Made by a program: the position numbers and the translations under genes
Notes under the pieces: model-generated
What the model was told of the DNA's origin: nothing
Seen by the model: the letters and a program-made list of their open reading frames with translations, nothing else
The model's database searches: none
Shown here: positions 41,891-52,148 of the stretch, one piece after another
How positions within the stretch are numbered: position 1 is the stretch's first letter
Layout of the letters: each line of letters begins with the position of its first letter
Source of the DNA: an uncultured Alphaproteobacteria bacterium
GTDB lineage: Bacteria > Pseudomonadota > Alphaproteobacteria > Rhodobacterales > Rhodobacteraceae
Length of the DNA stretch: 64,000 nt
Direction: 5' to 3'
Assembly: GCA_902599445.1 (NCBI GenBank)
Contig: CACKFK010000006.1
Coordinates: forward strand, 1-64,000

Positions 41891-42112
41891 ATGAAAAAAG
41901 AAATACACCCAGACTATCACTTTGTGGAAATTAAACTGACAAACGGAGAAACATATAAAACAAGATCTACTTATGGGAAGGATGGGGATAAAATAAATCT
42001 TGATATTGATCCTTCATCCCATCCCGCATGGACCGGGGGGAAACAGAAATTGCTCGATACGGGTGGCAGAGTATCCAAATTCAAAAAGAAATATGAAGGT
42101 CTTGGTTTCTAA
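41891..42112 (+). CDS. rpmE: 50S ribosomal protein L31 (zinc-independent type)
   Basis: [29 protein letters not shown]...[33 protein letters not shown]; no cysteines. Confidence 0.96.
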   Translation: MKKEIHPDYHFVEIKLTNGETYKTRSTYGKDGDKINLDIDPSSHPAWTGGKQKLLDTGGRVSKFKKKYEGLGF

Positions 42113-42156
42113 AATTTAGACAATATCAAACCTTTTTTGTAAGTATATTTTATTTG

Positions 42157-43605
42157 TCACTCAGGGATATCACACAACTCACCTGACGCCCTTATTTTGG
42201 TGCAAGCTCTTAAGGCGTTTGTCTTTGACAAGGGAAAAATCTTTATCCTAAATCCTGCTTTTTTTCTGAAAATTTCTTTAGATATTTCTGCAGTGACATC
42301 TCCTAACAAGGAGGCATCGCTTAAAAGAATGGTCGGCAAGTCTTTTTCAGCATTATATCTGTTATAGTAGAATCCAACTAAGATCTCCACTTCAACCTCA
42401 TGCACTGAGTCACTCCCACCTTTATTCTCTGATCTAACGTTAACGGGAACCTGATCTTTCATTAAAATTTCAGGTCGATCGGGGGGGATATCCAAATGGA
42501 TATTGGACATTGTTGGAAAAGATTCGTTACTGACTTGAGGTTTAACAATGGTTTCTTTCATTAAAGAACTTCTGACCTCCTTAATAATTTGTTCAATCTC
42601 CTGGCTCTCAGCTTCTACCCCAATACTAGTTGAGGCAAAAAAACGTTCTGGTCTGCTCAAAGGAATCATACTTAAATTAAGCAAACTATTCTTTCCAATT
42701 TGATTTATCATGTCGGGTCTTAAATTTATGGGCAATAAAGTAGTAGAGCCGACTACCATCGGTGCTTTAGCAAAGCCCAAATCGAGAAGTTCTGTCATCC
42801 TTTTATTTCTTAAAGCAACGGATCCAGCACCAAAAATCACACCAATGATCCTCACACCTTCTCGATCTGCTGAAGCTGCCAAATTATATCCAGCTAAAGA
42901 AGTATAGCCTGTCTTAATTCCATCGGAACCGCCATAAGCTGCAAGGAATTTTCTATTGGTATTGTATATAGTTTTACCAAGCGTTTGAACAGAAGTTCTC
43001 CCAAACAAGTTATAATATTGAGGGAAGTCAGTGATGAGTCGCCTCGCCAAAATAGCCATGTCTTTTGGTGAGGAAAGATGATTAGGTGCCGTTAATCCAT
43101 GAGCATTTTTAAATACGGTTCTTGACATGCCCATTTCTCTTGCTGCAATTGTCATATAATCAGCAAACTTCTTTTCTGATCCAGAGATATGTTCAGCAAG
43201 AGCAGTAGCTGCGTCATTTGCCGAACGAATAGCAGCTCCCCTAACAAGCGTTCTAATGGAAACCCTTTGACCTGCTGAAAGCCATAGCTTCGAAGAGGGT
43301 TCTTGAGCAGCATTGTGGCTTATTGTTACTTTGTCATCCAAATCAAGTCTGTTTGCAGTTAACTCATTAAAAGTCAAATATAGGGTCATCATTTTTGTCA
43401 GTGATGCTGGATGTAATTTTTTTTCATAATTCTTTCCATATAGAAATTTACCGGTTCTGGCATCTATCATATAATGTGCAAATTCATATGCTAATGCGGC
43501 CTTAGTTGAGGTAAGAATTATAGCCAGCAAGAAGATGGTTAGGATTAATCTAAATCTATTTAGCATATTAGTAGAGTTGAGCATGAGGGAACCGTTGATA
43601 GACAT
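42157..43605 (-). CDS. D-alanyl-D-alanine carboxypeptidase (serine-type) with C-terminal SPOR-like region
   Basis: PASLTKMMTLY (SxxK), RSANDAATALAEHISGS (SxN), GIKTGYTSLAGYN (KTG); signal peptide-like N-terminus. Confidence 0.92.
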   Translation of the reverse strand: MSINGSLMLNSTNMLNRFRLILTIFLLAIILTSTKAALAYEFAHYMIDARTGKFLYGKNYEKKLHPASLTKMMTLYLTFNELTANRLDLDDKVTISHNAAQEPSSKLWLSAGQRVSIRTLVRGAAIRSANDAATALAEHISGSEKKFADYMTIAAREMGMSRTVFKNAHGLTAPNHLSSPKDMAILARRLITDFPQYYNLFGRTSVQTLGKTIYNTNRKFLAAYGGSDGIKTGYTSLAGYNLAASADREGVRIIGVIFGAGSVALRNKRMTELLDLGFAKAPMVVGSTTLLPINLRPDMINQIGKNSLLNLSMIPLSRPERFFASTSIGVEAESQEIEQIIKEVRSSLMKETIVKPQVSNESFPTMSNIHLDIPPDRPEILMKDQVPVNVRSENKGGSDSVHEVEVEILVGFYYNRYNAEKDLPTILLSDASLLGDVTAEISKEIFRKKAGFRIKIFPLSKTNALRACTKIRASGELCDIPE

Positions 43606-43829
43606 GTTTCAAAATGTGGGGCTTTGCCCATACTCACCATTTGATTTTGGATCACTCCAGGTATATCGTGTTGATCCAAATCAATCAAATACCTATTTGC
43701 ATATTAACCCAAAAATTGGCAATACTCTCAGGTAAGTGAATTATACTGTAATTTAGAATATAATGTCTTAAATCGAGGATTTGAAACAGAATCGAAATGT
43801 CAAAGGATAAAAGGTAGTAGTGTGGGTAC

Positions 43830-44147
43830 ATGACCAAAAAAATAGATATGGGAAATGACGCCTTAGTCTTGACAAAGGCAAAACCAAAGACAAAAAAACC
43901 ATCAATGTACAAGGTTCTTTTGCTAAATGACGATTTTACCCCAATGGAATTCGTCGTCCTTATTTTAGAACGGTTTTTTAATGCTGATCACCAACGTGCA
44001 GTATCTATAATGTTAACTATTCACCAGAAGGGTTTAGCTGTAGTAGGGGTATATCCTCATGAAATTGCCGAAACGAAGGTAACGCAGGTAATGGATTTCG
44101 CAAGGAAGAACCAACACCCTCTCCAATGCACAATGGAAAAAGAATAA
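43830..44147 (+). CDS. clpS: ATP-dependent Clp protease adaptor ClpS
   Basis: [28 protein letters not shown]...[13 protein letters not shown]. Confidence 0.95.
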   Translation: MTKKIDMGNDALVLTKAKPKTKKPSMYKVLLLNDDFTPMEFVVLILERFFNADHQRAVSIMLTIHQKGLAVVGVYPHEIAETKVTQVMDFARKNQHPLQCTMEKE

Positions 44148-44148
44148 G

Positions 44149-45183
44149 TTGGTAACTTGTCTTGGTATTAACAGATTAAACCAAGCTCAGAAAAGTGGTT
44201 TTTTTGAAGATATTTCTCCGAGAATTTTGGTCCTAGGATGTCCAAAGCCTGAAGCTCTTGCAAATTTTGGGTTCATTGATCTCGTGATTTGCCATCCAGA
44301 AAAATCAATCATCAGAAAAGCCCAAGAATTAGGATTCCAAACAATATTGGAGGGAGAAAATTTTAATAAAGTTAAGGTTTTAAGATCTATTGGCGCAACG
44401 TTCGTTTGGGTCACAAAGAGCCGTAGAGAAACCTTTTTTAATATGGCTATAGCGCTTATAGCTACAAAAAAGAATGGGAAGATTATAATAACAGGAGGGA
44501 AAAAAGACGGCGTGGAAGGTGCTTTAAAGAAAATCAAGGCACTTATTGACCCAGTAAATATAATATCAAAATCTCATGGGAAGATCGCTCTATTCCAACG
44601 ACCCCAACATTTACCAAAAGAAGTACAAGTGTGGAAAAAAATGGGTAAGTTTCAAAAAACGGCCTCCGGATACTTCAGCGTGGCTGGTGCGTTTTCAGAA
44701 ACAGAGATTGACAAAGGTTCCCTATTACTTGCGGACCAATTTTCAGGTAAGTTGTTTGGCAGTGTTGCAGATTTGGGATCAGGCTGGGGTTATTTATCAT
44801 CTGAAGCAATAAAAAATAGTCCAAACATAGAATTTGTAACCTTAATTGATTCTCATTTTGGTGCCTTGGAATCTGCTCGAAGAAATATTACAAGTTCAAA
44901 AGCCCAATTCCTCTGGGCAGATTTACAATCTGAGACTTTGAATATAAATAATTTCGATCACGTGATAATGAATCCGCCCTTTCACATAGGCAGAAAAGTT
45001 GAATTGGGATTGGGTATAGCATTTTTAAGTGTTGCAAAGAATATTTTAACTAAAGGCGGCACACTTTGGATGGTTTACAATCAAGAATTACCTTATGAAA
45101 AAACTATGAATAGTTTATTTACAAATTATAAGTTTTTAAATAAAACAAAAACTTATAATGTCATAAGAGCAAAAAAAACCTGA
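44149..45183 (+). CDS. RsmC-like class I SAM-dependent methyltransferase
   Basis: Two-domain small-subunit rRNA m2G methyltransferase architecture; VADLGSGWGYLS and MNPPFHIGR motifs; TTG start. Confidence 0.85.
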   Translation: MVTCLGINRLNQAQKSGFFEDISPRILVLGCPKPEALANFGFIDLVICHPEKSIIRKAQELGFQTILEGENFNKVKVLRSIGATFVWVTKSRRETFFNMAIALIATKKNGKIIITGGKKDGVEGALKKIKALIDPVNIISKSHGKIALFQRPQHLPKEVQVWKKMGKFQKTASGYFSVAGAFSETEIDKGSLLLADQFSGKLFGSVADLGSGWGYLSSEAIKNSPNIEFVTLIDSHFGALESARRNITSSKAQFLWADLQSETLNINNFDHVIMNPPFHIGRKVELGLGIAFLSVAKNILTKGGTLWMVYNQELPYEKTMNSLFTNYKFLNKTKTYNVIRAKKT

Positions 45184-45229
45184 TCTTCTTACAAATATAT
45201 TACTTGACAAATGTATTTAGGATGAATCG

Positions 45230-46036
45230 ATGATACATAATTTCTCAGGGAAAACGGCTGTAATAACAGGTGCTTCTAACGGCGTAGGACTTTCTGTAGC
45301 AAAATTATTTTGTAATTCAGGAGCAAATGTTGTTTTAGCAGATAACGATGAAAGTGCTCTAGAAGAAGAAGTTAAACTCTTAAGAAAGCAGGGGCATCAG
45401 GTATTGGATTTCTGTGGAGATTTAACACGAAAACTGACCTTAACAAACTTGATAGCAGCCACAATAGATGAATTTGAAACTATTGATATCTTGGTCAATG
45501 CCCTTAGGCAAATTGACCTTTCAGATCCAATCAACCCAGAAAGAGACAATTTTCAAAAATTGTTTGATCAAAATTTTATGGTAAGTTTACGATTAAGTCA
45601 GATAGCAGCTAAGAAAATGATCCTCCAGAATCCAAATCGAGGAAAAGATCAGTCAATAGGATGCATAATTAATTTAAGTTCAATTGCAGATCGAATGATA
45701 TTGCCGGAGAGTTTTGCCTATTCCATTTGTTCAGCAGCCGTAAACCAATTAACTAAATCGATGGCAGTCGCGCTAGCTCATGAAGGTATAAGAGTTAATG
45801 CAGTTGCGATGGGAAGTATAATGAGCACTAGCTTACGCGAAATGATCAGAGAAGATTTGGATCTTCACGATCAAGTAAAGTCTGCTACCCCTTTGGGTCG
45901 CATTGGTGACTCTGATGAAGCAGCCTCTGCTGTTCTTTTCCTTGCATCAGCTGATTCAAGATTTATAACAGGTCAGACAATAACGATAGATGGTGGAAGA
46001 ACCCTTACCGAAAACATTGACGTACCTGCCTACTAG
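45230..46036 (+). CDS. SDR family oxidoreductase lacking the canonical YxxxK lysine
   Basis: TGASNGVGLSVAKLF, IINLSSIADR, AYSICSAAVNQL, GIRVNAVAMGS, ITGQTITIDGG. Confidence 0.9.
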   Translation: MIHNFSGKTAVITGASNGVGLSVAKLFCNSGANVVLADNDESALEEEVKLLRKQGHQVLDFCGDLTRKLTLTNLIAATIDEFETIDILVNALRQIDLSDPINPERDNFQKLFDQNFMVSLRLSQIAAKKMILQNPNRGKDQSIGCIINLSSIADRMILPESFAYSICSAAVNQLTKSMAVALAHEGIRVNAVAMGSIMSTSLREMIREDLDLHDQVKSATPLGRIGDSDEAASAVLFLASADSRFITGQTITIDGGRTLTENIDVPAY

Positions 46037-46108
46037 TTTTCAAGTAATGTAGGATTAACCAACTGGTTTGAAAAGCTAATTACCTAATTTTCCACAAAGG
46101 CCCTGGTA

Positions 46109-46825
46109 TCAATTAATATCTTTAGTAAAAATTTTCTCAGCCTCTAGACGATTATTTTCTTGTACGCCAACTTTTTCTTCCAAGTCATCCACATTGTTTT
46201 CTTCAGTAAAACGTGTTTCAACCTCAAACATTTTGCCTTTTTCTTCCCTAGACTTTTTTGTTGACAACAGTTTTCTTTCATTTTGTCCCACAGTCTCAGT
46301 AGGACCCGTATTAGAGAGCTTAGCGATGGTTGAATCTAGTTCAACTTGTTTACATAAGCCTAGGACTACAGGATCTGTAGGAACTATATTTGTTATATTC
46401 CAATGGGTTCGACTTCTTATTGCTTGAATCGTGGGTTTTGTAGTTCCAACTAATTTTATTATCTGAGAATCTGTTAGTTCCGAGTGAAACTTTACCAACC
46501 AAGCTATTGCCGCTGGTTTGTCTTGCCTCTTAGATAATGGTGTGTATCTGGGTCCTCTCCTTTTTTTTTCTCCAGCTGTAGCAGGATTAACCGTTAATTC
46601 TAAACGAGAACTCGGATCCTTTTCACACTTCTCAATCTCTTCTTGGGTTAGCTGATTACTGCTTATTGGATCCATACCACGGATCCCGTTTGCTACTTCG
46701 CCATCTGCAATACCACTTATCTCTAGCTCATGCAAACCGCAGAACTGTGAAATTTGGTTAAATGTTAGGGAGGTATTTTCAACTAACCATACCGCCGTTG
46801 CTTTCCTCATTAAGGGTAACGCCAT
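46109..46825 (-). CDS. trcR: DUF1013 / TrcR cell cycle transcriptional regulator
   Basis: MALPLMRKATAVWLVENTSLTFNQISQFCGLHELEISGIADGEVANGIRGMDPISSNQLTQEEIEKCEKD, canonical DUF1013. Confidence 0.9.
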   Translation of the reverse strand: MALPLMRKATAVWLVENTSLTFNQISQFCGLHELEISGIADGEVANGIRGMDPISSNQLTQEEIEKCEKDPSSRLELTVNPATAGEKKRRGPRYTPLSKRQDKPAAIAWLVKFHSELTDSQIIKLVGTTKPTIQAIRSRTHWNITNIVPTDPVVLGLCKQVELDSTIAKLSNTGPTETVGQNERKLLSTKKSREEKGKMFEVETRFTEENNVDDLEEKVGVQENNRLEAEKIFTKDIN

Positions 46826-47090
46826 CTAAACCTCTCTCATATTCTAAAACAATGGACTCAAATTATTATTCCCAATTGGTTTCTCTCAAACATCTCAATC
46901 GGTCACAGTGTACTAATATCTCAGGGAAATCAAAAGTTCCAGTCAAATTCGAACAGAATAAACTGCATTCTATATAAAACTTAATTCTGGCAACATTCTA
47001 TTGTGTAACATATTAATTTTATTTTCTCATTATGCGTTTTTATTACGGTCAACTACTAATGGCCCTCATCAGCACATAACTATGGTTAGC

Positions 47091-47747
47091 TTATCTGGTG
47101 ACATGACTGAGTTTTTGTATAAAATCCAGAAAATCAAACTTGAGTCTGCCTAGCTTGCCAATTTCTAACAACCTCCTGTTTATGAAATTTTCTGTTTCCA
47201 CATGATTCACAGACTCATCACCAAAAAAGAATAATAGCGTAGATAAATATACAGAAACTAGGGCAAGTCTCTTTGTATACCAACTAAAACCAGAACTCTG
47301 ATCCCTAATTTCAAGCCAAATAAGATCACAGGTTGACCACACCAAATTAATACCCTCAATTTGGTAAATAGGTAATGCAAACAAAGCCATGCTTCTTCTA
47401 AATGCTGCTTTTTTATCAGCCATGGCCTGGAATCGCATTCGCATAGCCATTTCAACTTTTTCAGTATGGGAAAAATTGGAGGTATCTATCCTTTTAAATT
47501 TTGTGATAAATTCCTGGTCTTTAAAATGATGATAAGCCTTAGCAAGATCAATTCCTATCCTAGGAAATAACGATCGTGCTTTTTCGTAAGAAATTCCCAG
47601 TTCCTCTGCAGAATCTTTCAAGGCTTTTACTGACCAGCCATCAAATGCAGCTCCATCGGCCACTAAATTTACTAACTTTTCTTTGAGATCAAGATCTCTA
47701 GATGCAAAGTTTGCTTTCCTGCTGGGTTTTTGATGTAAAAAAATCAA
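47091..47747 (-). CDS. COQ9 family protein
   Basis: [26 protein letters not shown]...[29 protein letters not shown]; divergent from rpsU. Confidence 0.88.
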   Translation of the reverse strand: MIFLHQKPSRKANFASRDLDLKEKLVNLVADGAAFDGWSVKALKDSAEELGISYEKARSLFPRIGIDLAKAYHHFKDQEFITKFKRIDTSNFSHTEKVEMAMRMRFQAMADKKAAFRRSMALFALPIYQIEGINLVWSTCDLIWLEIRDQSSGFSWYTKRLALVSVYLSTLLFFFGDESVNHVETENFINRRLLEIGKLGRLKFDFLDFIQKLSHVTR

Positions 47748-47815
47748 CTGTGGACAAGTCCTATTTAGATTGTTATACGGTGGTCGTTAAGAAAATAAAG
47801 AAAAAGGGTATAGAT

Positions 47816-48019
47816 TTGCAAGTTCATGTTCGCGATAATAATGTTGATCAAGCATTGAGGGCTTTAAAGAAGAAATTACAGCGTGAAGGGGTTTTTCGTG
47901 AGATGAAACTAAAGCAACATTTTGAAAAACCTTCGGTTAAAAGAGCTCGTGAGAAAGCTGAAGCAATCAGAAGAGCAAGAAAACTTGCTAGAAAAAAATT
48001 CCAAAGAGAGGGATTTTGA
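47816..48019 (+). CDS. rpsU: 30S ribosomal protein S21
   Basis: (M)[69 protein letters not shown] start preceded by AAGGG; the ORF-track start at 47702 overlaps the COQ9 gene and is unlikely. Confidence 0.95.
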   Translation: MQVHVRDNNVDQALRALKKKLQREGVFREMKLKQHFEKPSVKRAREKAEAIRRARKLARKKFQREGF

Positions 48020-48051
48020 AATTGTCTCCATTCTTAATAATGTCTTCTTAA

Positions 48052-48192
48052 TTAGGAATTAAATAGCGCTAAGAAAACAAGTGCGCCTATTACCGCATAG
48101 GAAAGATACAAACCAAAACTGATAAATCTAGAGAATGCTTCTTTTTGGGTACTTATGTCCATTTCGCCATGCTGATGCTTTTTTTCTGCCAT
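48052..48192 (-). CDS. aa3-type cytochrome c oxidase subunit IV (46 aa, absent from ORF track)
   Basis: Manual translation MAEKKHQHGEMDISTQKEAFSRFISFGLYLSYAVIGALVFLALFNS; HxHGEMDIxxQ...F.xF plus one TM helix typical of bacterial aa3 oxidase subunit IV. Confidence 0.87.
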   Translation of the reverse strand: MAEKKHQHGEMDISTQKEAFSRFISFGLYLSYAVIGALVFLALFNS

Positions 48193-48268
48193 GCTAAGTC
48201 CTCCAGTTTAGAATAATTATAATTGCTACGCTATAGGATACAATATCCATGTGTAGGCCAAAGTAAAT

Positions 48269-49309
48269 CTAGTTTTTATTGATTTTATAATAAATTTTAC
48301 CATCTTTTGCGATCTCACGAGAAATTATGTTTTCATACCAAAGATAGTTTAAATGGCCTATCGCTTCTCCGAGAGCTAAACTAAATTCTGAGTCTTTAAT
48401 TTCCCGCATGTACAAAGGTATAAATATTTCCACTGCCAATCTAGGTCCTTGCAATAAAAATTTTTTCACCCTAGATAAAGCCTCCAAATGATGATTTAAT
48501 AATTGCTTAGTCCTAAGCCTTAGACCCCGAAACGGTAAATTGTGGCCTGGGAGAACCAGACAATCTCTATCTTCAAATCTTAATAATTTTTCACATGTCT
48601 GAATGAATTCTCCTACTGGATTTGCTTCCGGCTCAGTAGGATAAACGCTTAAATTTGGTGATATGCCTGGTAGTATTTGATCTCCAACAATAAAAACATT
48701 TAGATCTGGGCAATGCATTGTTATATGTTCAGGTGCATGTCCATATCCAAAATTGACATCCCAGTAATTGTCACCAATAGAAATCTTTTCTTTATCGGCT
48801 ATGCGCCTATACCCTAATGGTATCGGATCTACATAATCACTAAAGTTGAAGGGCGTGTCATTCCTTCTGCGCGATAACAAATCGTCGGGCATGCCGGAAG
48901 CATGCCAAAAAGATAATGTTTCCTTTGAGACAGTCTTTTGAAAGTCTAAAGTCAACATCCTAGCAGTCAACCAGGTAACCCTACTTGACCAGATTTCAGC
49001 TTGAAAATTTTCGTGAAACCATCCTAAAAGTCCCAAGTGATCAGGATGGTGGTGTGTAATAATTAATCTTTTAACCCTCAAATCTTTAAATTCATTTAGA
49101 AGAATTTTTTCCCAGATTTTCTTACAATTATTGTTAGCTATTCCCGTATCCACTATTGTAATGTCGTCACCATCTCTAATAATATAGGCGTTAACATGGG
49201 ACACCACAGCAGACAAATTAAGCCTAACCCAATAAACCCCTGGAACAAGCTCTAAAACTAATTTATCGCTGGGAAAGCTTTCATACGGAAATTTAATTAG
49301 TGGTTTCAT
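48269..49309 (-). CDS. MBL-fold metallo-hydrolase
   Basis: LIITHHHPDHLGLLGWF, YGHAPEHITMHCPDLNVFIVGDQILPGISPN; start placed at the internal ATG to avoid overlap with the upstream gene. Confidence 0.92.
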   Translation of the reverse strand: MKPLIKFPYESFPSDKLVLELVPGVYWVRLNLSAVVSHVNAYIIRDGDDITIVDTGIANNNCKKIWEKILLNEFKDLRVKRLIITHHHPDHLGLLGWFHENFQAEIWSSRVTWLTARMLTLDFQKTVSKETLSFWHASGMPDDLLSRRRNDTPFNFSDYVDPIPLGYRRIADKEKISIGDNYWDVNFGYGHAPEHITMHCPDLNVFIVGDQILPGISPNLSVYPTEPEANPVGEFIQTCEKLLRFEDRDCLVLPGHNLPFRGLRLRTKQLLNHHLEALSRVKKFLLQGPRLAVEIFIPLYMREIKDSEFSLALGEAIGHLNYLWYENIISREIAKDGKIYYKINKN

Positions 49310-49310
49310 A

Positions 49311-51035
49311 TCAAGTCTTATCTGAAAAGATCCTTTTAGCTCCAAAAAAACGCTTTGAACCTTGGCAAGATAAAGAAGCTTCAACGCTAGCATATGGAAG
49401 AATTTGAAAGATATAAAAATCCGCCAACTCTTTCCTTCTTCTATCCTTTGATACTAATATTGATTTGAGCACATAATTAGCTCCAAGCAAAAGGGCGAAT
49501 GCATTTAGAAACAACCCTGCACCAGAGAATCTCTCATTTAGATCATTTTGGGAAACCATCCAATCCAATGCCTTCGTAACATTTTCTCTTGCTTTTAAAA
49601 CTTGTTCAACAAGCTCGGGGTATATGCTTGCGGCAAGGTTTTCGCTATCTATTATTTCCTTCATTATTTTATAGCCCACATGTCCATCCGAACCTAGCTT
49701 TCGACCCACTAAATCCATTGCCTGAATACCATTCGTACCTTCATAGATAGCAGTTATTCTAACATCCCTATATATTTGTGAGATACCAGCGTCTTCTATA
49801 TATCCTATTCCACCATGCACTTGGATGCATAAATCCGCCACTTTACACCCCACATCAGTACAAAATGCCTTTGCTATAGGAGTTAAAAAAGAAACTCTCT
49901 GGTGAAGCTCCATGTCATTATTAATTTTTGCCAAGTCACTTGATATAGCCGTATCAAAACATAAAGATCTAGATACAAATGTAAGGGATTTCATCATTAA
50001 CAAGTTACGCCTTACGTCAGCGTGATTTATTATTGCAGTTCTACCATCCTGAGGTGAACTTAGATTTCTACCCTGCTTTCTCTGGTTAGCATAGTCGAAA
50101 GCCTTTTGGACAGCTAATTCACTCTGCGATAGCCCCTGCACACCTACGCCTAGACGGGCATTATTCATCATTGTGAACATTGCCCCCATACCTCTGTTTT
50201 CTTCTCCTATTAGCCAAGCTTTGGCTTTATCATACTCTAATACAGCTGTTGGAGAACCATGGAGACCCATTTTCTGTTCTAATGATATTGTGACCACATT
50301 ATTTTCAGACAAAATATTGCCCGAATTGTCTGGCAAATATTTTGGCACCAGAAATAAAGAAATTCCTTTCGTTCCCTCAGGGCTTCCAGACAATCTTGCT
50401 AGAACCAAGTGACAGATATTAGAACTGAGACGATGATCCCCCCAGCTAACATATATTTTCTGACCTGTTATCCTGTAGGTCCCATCCGGTGCCTTTCTTG
50501 CTTTTGAAGTCAAAGCCCCTACATCGGAGCCAGCGTGAGGCTCGGTCAGATTCATTGTTCCAGACCACTCACCAGAATTTAATTTAGGTAAGAATATTTT
50601 TTTTATCTCTTCGTTGCCATGTTGTTCTAAAGCATCAATTTGACCTTGGGTCATTAGTGTGTTCAGGGCTAATGACAAGCAGCTACTTGAAAATATTTCA
50701 TTCACACAAGTGGTTATGATCAAAGGTAATCCCAAACCGCCATACTTAGGTTTGCCAGAAATTCCAATCCAACCCCCTTCTGCGATAGCATTATAAGCTG
50801 TGGAGAAACTTTCAGGCAAAACAACTTCACCACTCTTCAAGATTGCTGGATACAAATCGCCATCTCTATTCATTGGTGAAATAATGTCTTCTGCTAATTT
50901 GCTGACTTCTTCAAGAATTGAATCAATAGTATTGTCATCTAAATCTATATTTTTCTTTATTTTGTATTTTTTACCTATATCAAATAAATCTTTAAGGAGA
51001 AATTTCATTTCCCCAATTGGAGCTGAATAAGACAA
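49311..51035 (-). CDS. Acyl-CoA dehydrogenase (with C-terminal extension)
   Basis: MNLTEPHAGSDVGALTSKA, GHVGYK, QVHGGIGYIEDAGISQIYRDVRITAIYEGTNGIQAMDLVGRKL. Confidence 0.94.
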   Translation of the reverse strand: MSYSAPIGEMKFLLKDLFDIGKKYKIKKNIDLDDNTIDSILEEVSKLAEDIISPMNRDGDLYPAILKSGEVVLPESFSTAYNAIAEGGWIGISGKPKYGGLGLPLIITTCVNEIFSSSCLSLALNTLMTQGQIDALEQHGNEEIKKIFLPKLNSGEWSGTMNLTEPHAGSDVGALTSKARKAPDGTYRITGQKIYVSWGDHRLSSNICHLVLARLSGSPEGTKGISLFLVPKYLPDNSGNILSENNVVTISLEQKMGLHGSPTAVLEYDKAKAWLIGEENRGMGAMFTMMNNARLGVGVQGLSQSELAVQKAFDYANQRKQGRNLSSPQDGRTAIINHADVRRNLLMMKSLTFVSRSLCFDTAISSDLAKINNDMELHQRVSFLTPIAKAFCTDVGCKVADLCIQVHGGIGYIEDAGISQIYRDVRITAIYEGTNGIQAMDLVGRKLGSDGHVGYKIMKEIIDSENLAASIYPELVEQVLKARENVTKALDWMVSQNDLNERFSGAGLFLNAFALLLGANYVLKSILVSKDRRRKELADFYIFQILPYASVEASLSCQGSKRFFGAKRIFSDKT

Positions 51036-51128
51036 CTGATTTCCTTCCTTTATTCATTTTCGAAATTGATTATCTAGTTGATGAAATACTGTAAACAAAT
51101 ATATTCCTAGAAAAAGGTTAAAATAAAA

Positions 51129-52127
51129 TTGTCCTCTAACAAAACTAAATATATCTCAACAGAAATATTAACTTGCAATGATCTGGGAATATCTAGGGCA
51201 GTGCAAATCTTAAAGAATGGAGGGACTGTAGCATTTCCAACAGAGACTGTATACGGACTGGGCGCTGATGCCACTAATTCTGAAGCAATAGAAAAAGTTT
51301 ACCAAGCTAAGGGTAGACCAAAAAATAATCCACTAATTATACATGTTAAAGACAAGACTATGGCTGAACACTATGTTGAAATGGATTCTTTAACTTCCAA
51401 ACTGTCAACTTCTTTTTGGCCTGGCCCCTTAACGGTAATACTGAAAAAAAACCCCCTCACTTCTAAAGAAAGAATTACAGAAAAAGCTTTATCAAAACTA
51501 AAAACAGTTGCCATCCGGGTCCCTGCTCACCCTGTTGCAAGGAAAATTCTTTGTCTTTTTGGCAAACCTATTGCGGCCCCTTCTGCTAACCTTTCTGGCA
51601 AATTAAGTACTACTCGGTTTGAAGATGTTGTAATGTGCTTATCCGGAAAGGTTGATGCAATTGTAGATGGAGGACCTTGCCCCATTGGCGTTGAGAGTAC
51701 CATCTTGACCATTGAAAATGGGCAGTTAACTATTTTAAGACCTGGTAAAATTACTGAAGAAGAGATCAAGTCAATTATTGGAAAGATCAAATACAAAAAG
51801 GAAATTAATAAAAATAAAATCACTTCCCCTGGGCAATTCGAATCTCACTATTGTCCAGAGACGCCTATTCGCCTGAATGTTCTTCATCCAAGAAAAAATG
51901 AATTAGTACTGGCTTTTGGTCCCTTGCCACAAGGGTTTAATGGACTTACTCTCTCCAAAATTTCGGATCCCAACGAAGCAGCTATGAACTTGTATAGTGC
52001 CTTAGCAGACCTAGATAATTTAGCAAAAACAACTCAATCAAATTCTATAGCAATACATCCTATACCGTTGCAAGGAATTGGAATTGCTATAAATGATCGC
52101 CTGCGCCGCGCCGCCAAAAGATTATAG
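51129..52127 (+). CDS. L-threonylcarbamoyladenylate synthase (Sua5/TsaC)
   Basis: VAFPTETVYGLGADATNSEAIEKVYQAKGRPKNNPLIIHV, PSANLSGKLS, ILRPGKIT; TTG start. Confidence 0.94.
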   Translation: MSSNKTKYISTEILTCNDLGISRAVQILKNGGTVAFPTETVYGLGADATNSEAIEKVYQAKGRPKNNPLIIHVKDKTMAEHYVEMDSLTSKLSTSFWPGPLTVILKKNPLTSKERITEKALSKLKTVAIRVPAHPVARKILCLFGKPIAAPSANLSGKLSTTRFEDVVMCLSGKVDAIVDGGPCPIGVESTILTIENGQLTILRPGKITEEEIKSIIGKIKYKKEINKNKITSPGQFESHYCPETPIRLNVLHPRKNELVLAFGPLPQGFNGLTLSKISDPNEAAMNLYSALADLDNLAKTTQSNSIAIHPIPLQGIGIAINDRLRRAAKRL

Positions 52128-52148
52128 AAAATAATATCATTTTAGTGG

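Noticed and set aside
47702-47815. N-terminal extension of S21 in the ORF track ([10 protein letters not shown]...)
   Set aside because: Overlaps the divergent COQ9 start and has no S21 similarity; a TTG start at 47816 with an upstream AAGGG gives a normal 67-aa S21.
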